The position numbers and the translations under genes were made by a program. A stretch of 64,000 bases of DNA from Torymus aiolomorphi (Eukaryota > Arthropoda > Insecta > Hymenoptera > Torymidae). The DNA lies in NCBI GenBank assembly GCA_036365515.1, contig CM070877.1:90393522-90457521 (forward strand), read 5' to 3'. Under the pieces are notes generated by a model. It did no database searches and was not told the DNA's origin. It was given only the letters and a program-made list of their open reading frames with translations. Each line of letters starts with the position of its first letter. Positions within the stretch are counted from its first letter, which is position 1. Below, piece after piece: positions 10,694 through 22,084 of the stretch.

Positions 10694-12276
10694 GGCGCAT
10701 TTTTGGGCGTAAAATACGCTCTGTTTAACTGGCTTATAATCGCATGCAGAGTCTCTAAAATAAAAACAAAAGACATATATCGATAGACTTTTTCCTGCTC
10801 TTTCCAATGGCGCTATGTCTGTTACTCCGAAACGCTTTCTTCTGGTCGGAAATTCAAGTTGAAAGTTCAAAGTCATTTTTCTCACAGTAAATCATGTTCT
10901 TTTTTCAAAATGCATTTTACCATTGGAAAGTACAACTCTTAAGCTTCAAGACTCTAATTTTTCGAGTTGGAGAAATGAAGGATTTAAAAGTAATAAGATT
11001 AAAAAAGAGGCGAGCGGCCGCGGGTGCTCTTCGCGCTGCGCCCCAGCGGGCTCTCAAACATCATTTTTATTAATATAGGTTATATATTTCACTTTTTTAG
11101 AATTTTTAATTTCTCTAGGTTTTTCAGAAAACTATGCTTTCATTGGATAATATGTGGCGCAATAATTTTACTATAATAATAATAATCAATGTAGTTTGAT
11201 GACAATAGTCATTTACCATAAAAGATCGGATTCTAAAATTGAACACAAAAGAATGATAATTTTTTCAGACAATTTAATTCACGATGCCGTAGCACTTTAC
11301 CTAATCCAAGAAATAATAATTAATTACATTAAAAAATCTTTTGATTTCGTTAAAGAAGTAAATGTTTAAAAAATATACACAACTTCTAGAATCTTCTTCA
11401 TCACTATGAAGATTTTTCTGTTAAAGTGGTATTGTCATCGGACTGCTCACGGAGAAAATGGATGTGATAGAATTGGTGCTTTCGTAAAAAGTAATGCTAG
11501 GTGGGCAAGTTTGCGGGAAGTATCCGATAATTATATACCAATGCCACAAGATCTTTACGAGAGGGTAACAATATTTTGAAAATATTGTTTGCTTCTTTTC
11601 ATCAAAAGATGAATATTTAAAAACTATACATAAACTAAAACAACGGTTAGATTCAGCAAAAACAGTGTCTGAAACTCCATCGTTTCACTATGTCAAATTA
11701 TTAGCAGATACTGGAAAGTTAGATCTAAAACGATTTTCAGTATCAGGAACTTCCCAATTGTATCATACCTATTCGAATAAAAATAAAAAACAATTAGAAA
11801 TTAACAGGATTGAAAGTTAAATTTGTGACCTACTAATAAAAATGATGTTTGAGGCTTTATTGTTTAATGATATTTTTCAGTATGAAAAACCGAAATGGTT
11901 CACTACATTTATTAGTATAGAGCTCGCTCGGGTGCAGCGTGAAGAGCGCGTGCGCGTCGCTGTCTTTGTTACTGTTGAACCCTTCATTTCTCGAACTCAA
12001 AAAATGAGGGCTTTGTAGCTTAAGAATTGTACTTTCGAATGGTAAAATGCATTTTCAAACAAAAACATGATATACTTTGAGAAAAATGACTCTGAACTGA
12101 CAACTTGAATTTTCGACCAGAAGGAAGTATTGTTTCGAAGTAAAAGCAATAGGAACATTGGAAAGAGCAGGAAAAAATCTATCGATAAATGTCTTTCGTT
12201 TTCTTCTTAGTGATTTAGCATACGATTATATGCAAAATGAACAAAGTGTATTTTACGCTAAATATGCGCCTCCCAT
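10694..12276. mobile_element. 1.58-kb inverted-repeat DNA transposon inside the 11-kb element
   Basis: Left arm about 10694-11078 and right arm about 11832-12276 are imperfect reverse complements. The ends pair GGCGCATTTTTGGGCG with TACGCTAAATATGCGCC; inner pairs are CAAACATCATTTTTATTAAT with AATAAAAATGATGTTTG. Both arms carry AAAATCTATCGATA-type sequence and a block about keeping AAAATGCATTTTACCAT. The centre holds a decayed transposase-like gene. A relative of the arm sequence occurs at 45093-45612, so this is a family. Confidence 0.75.
11280..11818 (+). pseudogene. decayed transposase-like gene of the HGxGxCDxIGG type
   Basis: Read across frameshifts, the region shows FSD near 11268, then NLLHHYEDFSVK near 11390, TAHGENGCDRIGAFVKSNAR near 11440-11500, and after a further frame change AKTVSETPSFHYVKLLADTG near 11660-11720, ending at a TAA at 11818. 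From memory, this order (FSDG, a Tyr/Lys-rich stretch, NLCxHxxDF, HGKGxCDGxGG, AKTIPGTRSYH) is that of a protein family very common in invertebrate genomes, usually labelled uncharacterized and probably transposon-derived. I cannot name the superfamily. Only the C-terminal part remains, with at least two frameshifts. It sits between the two inverted arms, where a transposase belongs. Confidence 0.5.
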
Positions 12277-14496
12277 TATAGCTACTATATGATCGCGACC
12301 AGTATGACGTGTGACACTGCCTCTGGCTGGTAAAGGCTGGGGGAAACGTTAGCTCGGCAAGTGTTCTATTTGCATAGCATTTATATAGTTTCTATTTGCC
12401 GAGCGTCGCTAAGTACATGACGCGCGTGATTCCTATTTATTTATTTTCTTTAACAGACTGATTACATTATCGATATTTACGGATTTAATTACCTATTCCT
12501 TGATGTGAGAGTTTAATTTTCAAACAAGTTATTTACGTTTTGTCATTTTTTTCATTTACGTAAACAATGAACATTCATTGTACAATATTATAGTCAAATT
12601 ATAAATTTGTATACCCTGTAACAGACCAAATTTTAAATTGAAAACATGTGTTACTACTGCCAACAAAGAAAATATGGAAATATTATATTATAGACGCTTT
12701 AAAATATAATCATAATTTTAAATAGTTTTATTTAAACATCAATTTAAATTTTAAGGTAGTTCTATAATGTATCAAAAAGTGGGTTTCGAAAGTAATAAAA
12801 TTCTAGGAAGTTTTTTTTTTTTTATTTTTTTAAATATATGTAGCCAACCTATTTTTTGAGATAAAAATTATTGAAATTAGTCATTTTTACACTACAGTTA
12901 ATATCAATCATATCAATTGTGATGAAAAGTAATAAAGTTTTTTACTTTAAAAGTTGGTTTTAAAAAATAAAAAAGTATGTTATTAAACAAGAAATTCTGC
13001 ACTTTCTTATAAGTACAATAAAATGTATTACGACGACCTTTTTAAAACGGTATTTATTGTTGAGAATAAAAAATCGATGTTTTCCTAACCTATTTTGCGT
13101 TAGTACGGGAATCATGTGTTTGTGCAATTAGAAATTATTTATTTTCTACTCTATGCTTAAATTATCTCTTAACTTAAAAAATCATATAAGTTCATAAATA
13201 ATTTTTTCACACATGATTTGACTAATTAAAATGTTAAATAATACTTATTGTTTCATGATCGCTGCATTGACTCACGAGTCCTTACAGTACTACCTTACCT
13301 ATAAACCAGAAATGCCTCCATTTGACTAACATGCTAACCAAGAGAGTTGTTCTATTCAAAATAGTTTAATTTTATTAAGATATCGCTTTATGTTTTTTAA
13401 ACATGAACTATGGACAGCAAATCACTTATTACTCAATACTCGCTATGGACAAATCATAGCTATCAAAATTGTTTTGTTTTTTTATTAAATAGTGAAAAAC
13501 ATAATACTACTAGAAAGTTCATTAATAATACATAAATAATATGAGCTTTAGTAGTATATAAAATGGAAAAATAATGTATTAAAAATCGAAAAGTCGATGT
13601 TTGTGATAGAAACTGTTTACGGAAAAAACGATTTCAGTAATAACTGAGAATTAACTAAGAAAGGAAGCAGTACTTGAATAGAGACAATTTTCGGACCAGT
13701 AGTAGGACAGCAATAAAAAATCTACAATAAACACTTAAGACGATAATGTCATTAATTTATTAGCATTATTTATGGTGTTTACTATGTAATCACTTCGTTA
13801 TTTTGTTGCTTTCGCAGATGAAAATAGTGCATAACATTGTACCAACTTTTCGAGGCTAATTTTCTGAATGCATATAGCAAAATCCTTGTCCCACATAAGG
13901 TACCTCTTGATTTCCATATCACAGCAGTGGGACAGTCCGAAACTCGTTACAAAGTATAGTTCCATTATTGCATCCGGACGGACGTCCTACTCCAGCTCCC
14001 AAGTAAATTAGTGTGACCCACTCATCAGACAATAGTTAATTTCTTTGAATGCGATTATTTCAAAACACCAGCAACGAAAAAAACTTGTTTTTTTAAATAA
14101 ATCTCCAAACACGAGCTATTTGCTGAGGTGATGACTTTTCATGTATTATGCTTCAATATGGTACTACAAAAGATTACAAAAAAATATGCTCGAAACTGTC
14201 CCACATCTGCATACTTTACCTTATATCAATAAGCCATATTTTCAAAATCTTATTTGGCTTTTATAACATTAATAAAAGAGAAGCAATATTGCCATTAAAA
14301 AAAAAGATAAAAATATAATAACAAAAACCGAAAAATTAATGAGGTGCAATATACAATATCTCCTATGAATTATAAAGTTTCACATGAAACCGTTCTTGAG
14401 TAACTGCAGATTGAAAAAACTATGAAAAAGTGTACATTTCAAATATCTTTGCACCCATCTCCCCTCCAGAAAATATAATGAAAAAAAAACAAAAAT
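12277..14496. other. AT-rich interior of the 11-kb element, no recognisable gene
   Basis: AT-rich with long A/T runs and no ORF worth naming. GTGGGACAGTCCGAAACTCG near 13927 and a nearby TCCCAC repeat are the only textured stretch. I found no RNA gene or coding domain. Confidence 0.45.
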
Positions 14497-17479
14497 TTTC
14501 GAATTAATAAACTCCCAAGAGCTGATTTTTTTTCAGTCGTAATGGATTATTTTTCGCTATTTTGGCCCCTTTCCACCCCCACTCCCCCCAGCCAAAAAGC
14601 GAAAGGTTCCGGATAGATTTTCGTAAAGGCCATTTTTTTAAAAAGCTATCGCAATATCTTGAAGTAATTTCAGCCATAAAATTTGACTTAAATTAATAAA
14701 CTAACGAGACATGAGTTTTTCGCCGTATTTTTCGCGTATATTCCGCTATTTTAGCTCCTTCGCACCCCCCAAGCGAAAAGATCCGGTTCGAATTTCAAAT
14801 CGCCAATTTTTTTCAATGCTAGGGCAGTATCTGAAAGAAATATCAGTCATAAAATTTGTCTTAAATTAATAAACTCACGAGACATGATTTTTTCTCGGTA
14901 CGTTACGTGTATTTTCCGCTATTTTAGCCCCTTTACACCCCCCAAGCGAAAGGATCCGGTTCGAAATTCATATCGCCAATTATTTTGAAATGCTAGGGCA
15001 GCATCTCGAAGAAATATCAGCCATAAAATTTGTCTTAAATTAATAAACTCACGAGACATGATTTTTTCTCGGTATTTTTCGTGTATTTTACGATATTTTA
15101 GCCCCTTTGCACGCCCAAGCGAAAGGATCCGGTTCGAAATTCATATCACCAATTATTTTGCAATGCTAAGGCAGCATCTCGAAGAAATATCAGCCACAAA
15201 ATTTGTCTTAAATTAATAAACCCACGAGACATGATTTTTACTCGGTACGTTACGTGTATTTTCCGCTATTTTAGCCCCTTTGCACCCCCCAAGCGAAAGG
15301 ATCCGGTTCGAAATTCATATCGCCAATTATTTTGAAATGCTAGGGCAGCATCCTGAAGAAATATCAGCCATAAAATTTGTCTTAAATTAATAAACTCACG
15401 AGATATGATTTTTTCTCGGTATTTTTCGTGTATTTTACGCTATTTTAGCCCCTTTGCACCCCCCAAGCGAAAGGATCCTGTTATAATTTCAAAACACCAA
15501 TTTTTTTCAAAGCTAGGGCAGCATCTCGGAGAAATATCAGCAATAAAATTTGTCTTAAATTCATAAACTCACAGGACATGATTTTTTCTCGGTATTTTTC
15601 GTGTATTTTACACTATTTTAACACCTTTGCACCCCCCAAGCGAAAGGATCCGGTTCGAATTTCATATCGCCAATTTTTTTCCAATACGAGGGCAGTATCT
15701 ACAAGAAATATTAGCCATAAAATTTGACTTAAATTAATAAACTCACGAGACATGATTTTTTCTCGGTACGTTACGTGTATTTTCCGCTATTTTAGCCCCT
15801 TTGCACCCCCCAAGCGAAAGGATCCGGTTCGAAATTCATATCGCCAATTATTTTGAAATGCTAGGGCAGCATCTCGAAGAAATATCAGCCATAAAATTTG
15901 TCTTAAATTAATAAACTCACGAGATATGATTTTATCGCCGTATTTTTCGTGTATTTTCCGATATTTTAGCCCCTTTGCACCCCCCAAGTTAAAGGATCTT
16001 GTTATAATTTCAAATCGCCAATTTTTTTCAAAGCTAGGACAGCATCTCGAAGAAATATCAGTCATAAAATTTGTCATAAATTAATAAACTCACGAGACAT
16101 GATTTTTTCTCGGTACGTTACGTGTATTTTCCGCTATTTTAGCCCCTTTGCACCCCCCAAGCGAAAGGATCCGGTTCGAAATTCATATCGCCAATTATTT
16201 TGCAATGCTAGGGCAGCATCTTGTAGAAATATCAGCCATAAAATTTGTCTTAAATTAATAAACTCACGAGACATTATTTTTTCTCGGTACTTTTCGTGTA
16301 TTTTACGATATTTTAGCCCCTTTGCACGCCCAAGCGAAAGGATCCGGTTCGAAATTCATATCACCAATTATTATGCAATGCTAAGGCAGCATCTCGAAGA
16401 AATATCAGCCACAAAATTTGTCTTAAATTAATAAACTCACGAGACATGATTTTTTCTCGGTATTTTTCGTGTATTTTACGCTATTTTAGCCCCTTTGCAC
16501 CCCCCAAGCGATAGGATCCGGTCCGAATTTCATATTGCCAATTTTTTTCAATGCTACGGCAGCATCCCGAAGAAATATCAGCCATACAATTTGTCTTAAA
16601 TGAATAAACTCATGAGACATGATTTTTTTCTCCGTATTTTTCGTGTATTTTCCGATATTTTAGCCCCTGTCCCCCCCCCCCACAAGTGAAAGGATCCGGT
16701 TCGAATTTCATATCGTCAATTTTTTTACAATGCTAGGGAAGCATCTCGAAGAAATATCAGCCACAAAATTTGTCTTAAATTAATAAACTCACGAGATATG
16801 ATTTTTTCGCAGTATTTTTCGTGTATTTTCCGATATTTTAGCTCCTTGGCACCCGCCAAGCGAAAGGATCCTGTTATAATTTCAAAACGTCTATTTTTTT
16901 CAAAGCTAGGACAGCATCACGAAGAAATATCAGCAATAAAATTTGTCGTAAATTCATAAACTCACGAGACATGATTTTTTCTCGTTATTTTTCGTGTATT
17001 TTACACTATTTTAACACCTTTGCACCCCGCAAGCGAAAGGATCCGGTTCGAATTTCATATCGCCAATTTTTTTCCAATACCAGGGCAGTATCTACAAGAA
17101 TTATCAGCAATAAAATTTGACTTAAATTCATAAGCTCACGAGACATGATTTTTTCGCCGTATTTTTCGTGTATTTTACGCTATTTTAGCCCCTTTGCACC
17201 CCCCAAGCGAAAGCGGTTCGAATTTCATATCGCCAATATTTTTACAATGCTAGAGCAATATCTGGGAGAAATATCAGCCATAATATTTGTCTTAAATTAA
17301 TAAACTAAGGAGACATGATTTTTTCGCGCTATTTTTCGTGTATTTTCGGCTATTTTAGCCCCTTTACACCCCCTATGCGAAAGGATCCGGTTCCAATTTC
17401 ATATCGCCAAGTTTTTACAATGCTAGGGCAGCATCAATATCAGCCATAAAATTTGTCTTAAATTAATAAACTCTCATGG
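14497..17479. repeat. 174-bp tandem array, right inverted arm (about 17 units)
   Basis: The same unit as the left arm but reversed: AATAAACTCACGAGACATGA recurs every 173-176 bp from about 14700 to 17305, with a first variant near 14505. Each unit has CCCCCCAAGCGAAAGGATCC. Higher-order similarity is visible: units ending TTGTTATAATTTCAAA recur at about 15478, 15998 and 16870. A 96-codon (-) and a 110-codon (+) frame at 15787-16077 and 16099-16431 are by-products. Confidence 0.93.
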
Positions 17480-17734
17480 TACCAATTTTTTTTGTCATTT
17501 ATTGTCTAGTCGGGGTGGTTTTAGGGATGATTTGGGGGATAATCACTTTGGAAATAACTTATTTTGTAGTTTATACATGTTTTACGCATATCTCTAAGAG
17601 ATAATATCTAAAAAACCGAATTTGGAAATTTTCGATATTTCATTCACCGTGAACGTTCAGAACTTCAAACACATTTATTTGTACAGTCTTGAAAAAAGTT
17701 ATCAACATTTTTAAAGAAGGCTTAATGAATGGAT

Positions 17735-19712
17735 GATTATCTACTCAATCTGCCAGTATGCAGGAAATAACTATTGTCTTGAAAATTTCTTGAAAAACAC
17801 ACAGAAAATGCAGTATCTCCACACTTACTGATTAATTAGGTCTGAAACCTGATATATAATCCCTCAGTATGTATAACATAGTATGTGTAAAGTTTAAGAT
17901 ATTTGTAGAAAATGGAAATGGGATTTTTAGACTCAAAAGTCGAAAAGGCGCATGTGCATTTCCAACTGAGACCACCTGACCCTCGCTTAAAGTTCACCAG
18001 AATGTTCACACATAATACAATGGATGCTTAGGAATTGTATATCTAATTTCAAATCTTTTCAATCAGCCAGTGTAGGATAAATTTTTTTCTTGAAAATTTC
18101 TTGATAAGAGCACAAAAATTGCTATATCTCCACACTTGCTGATTATTTAGATCTCAAATTCGATATACAATCCCTCAGCACGTATTGCATGGTGTGTGTA
18201 AAGTTCGAAATATGTTTAGAGAATGGCAATGTATCTTTTGGACTCAAAAGTCGAAAAGGCGCATGTGTATTTCCAAGTAAAACCACCAGACCCTTGGTCA
18301 AAGTTTACCAAAATGTCCTCACATAACGCAATACATGCTGAGGGATTGTATATCCAATTTCAGACATTTTCGATCAGCCAGTTTTGGGAAATAACTTTTT
18401 TTCTTGAAAATTTCCTAAAAAACACACAGAAAAGGCAGTAACTCAATACTTGATGATTATTTAGATCTCAAATTCGATATACAATCCCTCATCATGTATT
18501 GCATGGTGTGTGTAAAGTTAGAAATATGTTTAGAGAATGGCACTGTATCTTTTGGACTCAAAAGTCGAAAAGGCGCTTGTGCATTTCCAACTAAAACCAC
18601 CAGACCCTTGCTCAAAGTTTACCAAAATGTCCTCACACAATGCAATACATGCTGAGGGATTGTATATCCAATTTCAGACTTTCCGATCAGCCAGTTTTGT
18701 GAAATAACTTTTTTCTTGAAAATTTCCTAAAAAACACACAAAAAAGGCAATAACTCAACACTTGATGATTATTTAGATCTCAAATTCGATATACAATCCC
18801 TGAGCATGTATTGCATGGTGTGTGTAAAGTTAGAAATATGTTTAGAGAATGGCAATGTATCTTTTGGACTCAAAAGTCCAAAAGGCGCATGTGCATTTCC
18901 AACTAAAACCCCCAGACCCTTGCTCAAAGTTTACCAAAATGTCCTCACACAATGCAATACATGCTGAGGGATTGTATATCCAATTTCAGAACTTTTCGAT
19001 CAGCCAGTTTTGGAAAATAACTTTTTTTCTTGAAAATTTCCTAAAAAACACACAGAAAAGGCAGTAACTCAACACTTGATGATTATTTAGATCTCAAATT
19101 CGATATACAATCCCTGAGCATGTATTGCATGGTGTGTGTAAAGTTAGAAATATGTTTAGAGAATGGCAATGTATCTTTTGGGCTCAAAAGTCGAAACGGC
19201 GCATGAGCATTTCCAACTAAAACCACCAGACCCTTGCTCAAAGTTTACCAAAATGTCCTCACACAATGCAATACATGCTGATGGACTGTATATCCAATTT
19301 CAGACCTTTTCGATCAGCCAGTTTTGGGAAATAACTTTTTTTCTTGAAAATTTCCTAAAAGACACACAAAAAAGGCATTAACTCAACACTTGCTGAATAT
19401 TTAGATCTCAAATTCGATATACAATCTCTCAGCATGTATTGCATGGTGTATGTAAAGTTAGAAATATTTTGAGAGAATGGCAATGAATCTTTTGGACTCA
19501 AAAGTCGAAAAGGCGCATGTGCATTTCCAACTAAAACCACCAGACCCTTGCTCAAAGTTTACCAAAATGTCCTCACATAATGCAATACATGCGGAGGGAT
19601 TGTATATCCAATTTCAGACCTTTTCAATCAGCCAGTTTTGGGAAATAACTTTTTTTCTTGATAATTTCCTGAAAAACACACAAAAAAGGCAATAACTCAA
19701 CACTTGATGATC
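17735..19712. repeat. 313-bp satellite, right block (about 6 copies)
   Basis: Continuation of the satellite at 5837-6543 in the same orientation. GAGAATGGCAATGTATCTTT or close variants recur about every 313 bp (near 18219, 18533, 18845, 19159, 19473). Several copies contain an aligned 72-codon open frame (18223, 18849, 19163, 19477); the copy near 18537 lost its ATG. Copies here are more alike than those left of the insertion, pointing to local homogenisation. The array ends at 19712 against a foldback. Confidence 0.93.
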
Positions 19713-20112
19713 GATATTGACTTTGAGGTCATTTTACCGTATTTAATTCATAAGAGTATAAGAATGATAGAAATCCGCTCCAGTAATGCATCTCAGATAT
19801 CTCATGTATGTCTGAGTTGACTTTATCTTTCTGGGAGTACTAGTCTATGTTTTTATTAAACATAATTAAATAAAAAAATGAAAATATGTAACTTTTCAGT
19901 TTGATAGTTCTAAAAAATAAACAAGCAGTGCCTTTTTACTAAATCTGAAAAATTGCATAACTTCATTCTTTTTTTTATTAAATTATACCTACTTACAAAA
20001 AGATAAAATCAGCTTAAAAATGATGCCATGCAATGCATTAAGAAGCAGATTTCTATCATTCTTATTCTCTTTTAAATTAAGTTCTAAAACACGTAACCTC
20101 AAAGTAAATATC
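19713..20112. mobile_element. foldback/MITE, 400 bp, arms about 85 bp
   Basis: GATATTGACTTTGAGGT at 19713 and AAGAATGATAGAAATCCGCT near 19762 are mirrored by AGCAGATTTCTATCATTCTT near 20042 and ACCTCAAAGTAAATATC ending at 20112. It carries no coding sequence. It marks the exact end of the 313-bp satellite. Confidence 0.75.
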
Positions 20113-21150
20113 AAATATGTTAAAAGAGACCACAAAGTGGTCATAGAGTATTAAAATACTTACAGACTAAATCTGGTTCCATGGATAATCTGGAAGATGA
20201 AGCTGTCAGATGCGTGTATCAGGAAGCTCTTCACTTAAGGTTGCCCACTGTAATTCCACTGTGTAGTTTTTTCAAAGTTGCAGTTCCCAATTTGGTGCTA
20301 TTTTCTTAAGTCTCCTGCCTTATGATGGTCATATTAATAGTCATATCGAGACTCCATTATAAACTTCCAATCGATGCTGAAGAACTGTACTGGGAAAAAA
20401 ATTTGGTTTAGTAAATAACTGTTGTTATTTTAGATTTGAATACCCTGACACGTGTAGAAAAGAAAAGGGAAAACAAAAATAGAAATTTTTTGGATTCAAT
20501 ATGAAAAATAATTACATTACAGAAAAAGAACTAAAGAAATGGATTATCAATAATATCTTTTACAAAATTCTACTTAGAATAAATTATCACACTGTTACCT
20601 ATGGATGGGAAAATCTAGCACTATTTCTACAAAATATTTAAATGTTAAGATATGTTGCAAATGTTTGTAAGTATCGGACTATGTACACGTACGATAATCA
20701 TTATAAATTACAATACCTACACCTAACTGACTGCTAGCAGCAATATAAACACAGCTAATAAGTCAACACATAGCAAGTACTGGTGATTTCAAACTTCTTT
20801 ATATGGTGTTTCTCAATTCATTTTTTCTTTTGCACTCTCGAGTTGATTTGAAAGTAAAGATTTAGTATAATAGAAGTAGTGTACGAATGTTTTAAGTTTC
20901 AAATTTGTTTGAGAATGAGAAAGTATTGTCAAGCACTGTCATTATGAAAAGAAATATATTTATGTCGAGACTTAGTTTAATTTAAAAAAAAAAGAGATAC
21001 ATGTAAGCGAAAGAAAATGAAAACATCTTATATACTTTGGTCAGAACGTTTTAGAACAAATCAGCAAGTCTACAGTTATATCTACCTTTGTAGGGTATAG
21101 TTGGATCAGATATATAAGGTACATACACCTTGAACTCAACTATGTACTAT
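20113..21150. other. AT-rich spacer, no gene seen
   Basis: Unique AT-rich DNA without a usable ORF, repeat or RNA signal. Confidence 0.5.
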
Positions 21151-21640
21151 ATCTCTGGTTATGCTGGCAGCAGCTACCATCGTGACATGCGTCGTGGGCG
21201 TCGTGGTGAAAGCTATCGCTGCTACCTCTGCTGCTTACGTACGATCCCGTCCGGCCATATCCTTCCTTCTTGAGCCCCCTGCTGCTGCTGCTGAAGGTTC
21301 ACTACCTCTTCTAAGTAGTTATCTCACTTCACTTGCACACAATCACAAGCACACCTCGTGCGTACCCGCTCACTCGCAGCCGAGAGTCCGAAACGAGACA
21401 CCTTCACCTAACACATGCGTGAATGCGTCTCGCGATAACGAAGCTGCGACCCGTCAAAGTGAGGTTATGGCTGTACGGTACGCGGCGCTCGCCTCGTGGG
21501 TGTGCTCTGCACGCGGTGCGAACCAGGGTATAAGTACCGTACCTCGTCGTCGTCGTGGTCGGTGATCATCTCGCATTGTTGTCACTTCAGCGGGGGCTGC
21601 GGCGCCGCGTCGCGGCTCGACACCCGGCAGTGCTCAGCGT
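21150..21640 (+). other. GC-rich island with a 134-codon frame of unknown meaning
   Basis: Composition jumps to GC-rich between AT-rich flanks. A frame at 21161-21565 opens with a hydrophobic Ala/Val stretch (LAAATIVTCVVGVVVKAIAA), then turns into Ser/Arg-rich sequence without a known domain. GGGTATAAGTACC near 21525 resembles a TATA box. It could be the promoter and first exon of a host gene, or an eroded LTR. I do not assign a function. Confidence 0.2.
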
Positions 21641-21819
21641 CATGCTGTCATGCATGATAAACATCACACATATCTAATACATCATACACGAACAATATGA
21701 CTATGACCATTGCGCGGTAACATGTCCGTAAGAGGCGGTCACTAATGTCTTTTAGACGGTAAATTTTTCGCTTATTAACTTTACTATTTACCGCATGATA
21801 ACAAAAACTATTTTTTTTT

Positions 21820-22042
21820 TAAATATTATGCAAAACCATGAGTGTATTGCCCTTCGTAATCACATTATTAATCATTCTGCAATGTTTCACGTCGATATTT
21901 TAAGGCATCTAAGAATGGCATTTGAACGAAATTTTCGTTCAAATGCCATTCTTAAACGCTTCCGAATATTGACTTGAGATTTTGTAGAATGATTAATAAT
22001 GTTATTACGGAGGGCAATACACTCATTATTTTTCATATATCG
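21820..22042. mobile_element. near-perfect palindrome, about 220 bp
   Basis: Centred on GAACGAAATTTTCGTTC near 21931. Arms of about 110 bp pair out to GAGTGTATTGCCC on the left and GGGCAATACACTC on the right. There is essentially no loop and no gene. It looks like a small foldback or MITE. Confidence 0.8.
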
Positions 22043-22084
22043 TTATATTTTTTTTTTCTACTAAAAATAAGATGGTTTTTGCTC

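Larger units (their letters stand above)
6552..17670. mobile_element. 11.1-kb element with satellite-built terminal inverted repeats
   Basis: The left end GTTTGAAGTTCTGAACGTTC is mirrored at the right end (GAACGTTCAGAACTTCAAAC, ending at 17670). Inward of each end lie about 190 bp of matching unique sequence (6552-6742 and 17480-17670), then an array of a 174-bp unit in inverted orientation (about 6 units left, about 17 right). The centre (about 7827-14496) has no recognisable transposase of its own; a smaller transposon occupies 10694-12276. Both flanks are the 313-bp satellite in the same orientation, which suggests insertion into that array. The junctions are not clean: about 65 bp of unmatched sequence follow the right end, and part of one satellite unit is missing. 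The superfamily is unknown. Confidence 0.8.

Noticed and set aside
10305..10885. Overlapping frames of 75-131 codons on both strands
   Set aside because: GC-rich DNA has few stops by chance; none shows a domain, and the region overlaps a transposon arm.
6552..17670. Polinton/Maverick-type giant element
   Set aside because: No polymerase B, integrase, ATPase or capsid motif could be read in the interior, and the ends are satellite arrays.
21161..21565. Secreted host protein with signal peptide
   Set aside because: The hydrophobic start is suggestive, but the rest is Ser/Arg-rich with no domain, no splice signals and no codon evidence; kept only as a GC-rich island.
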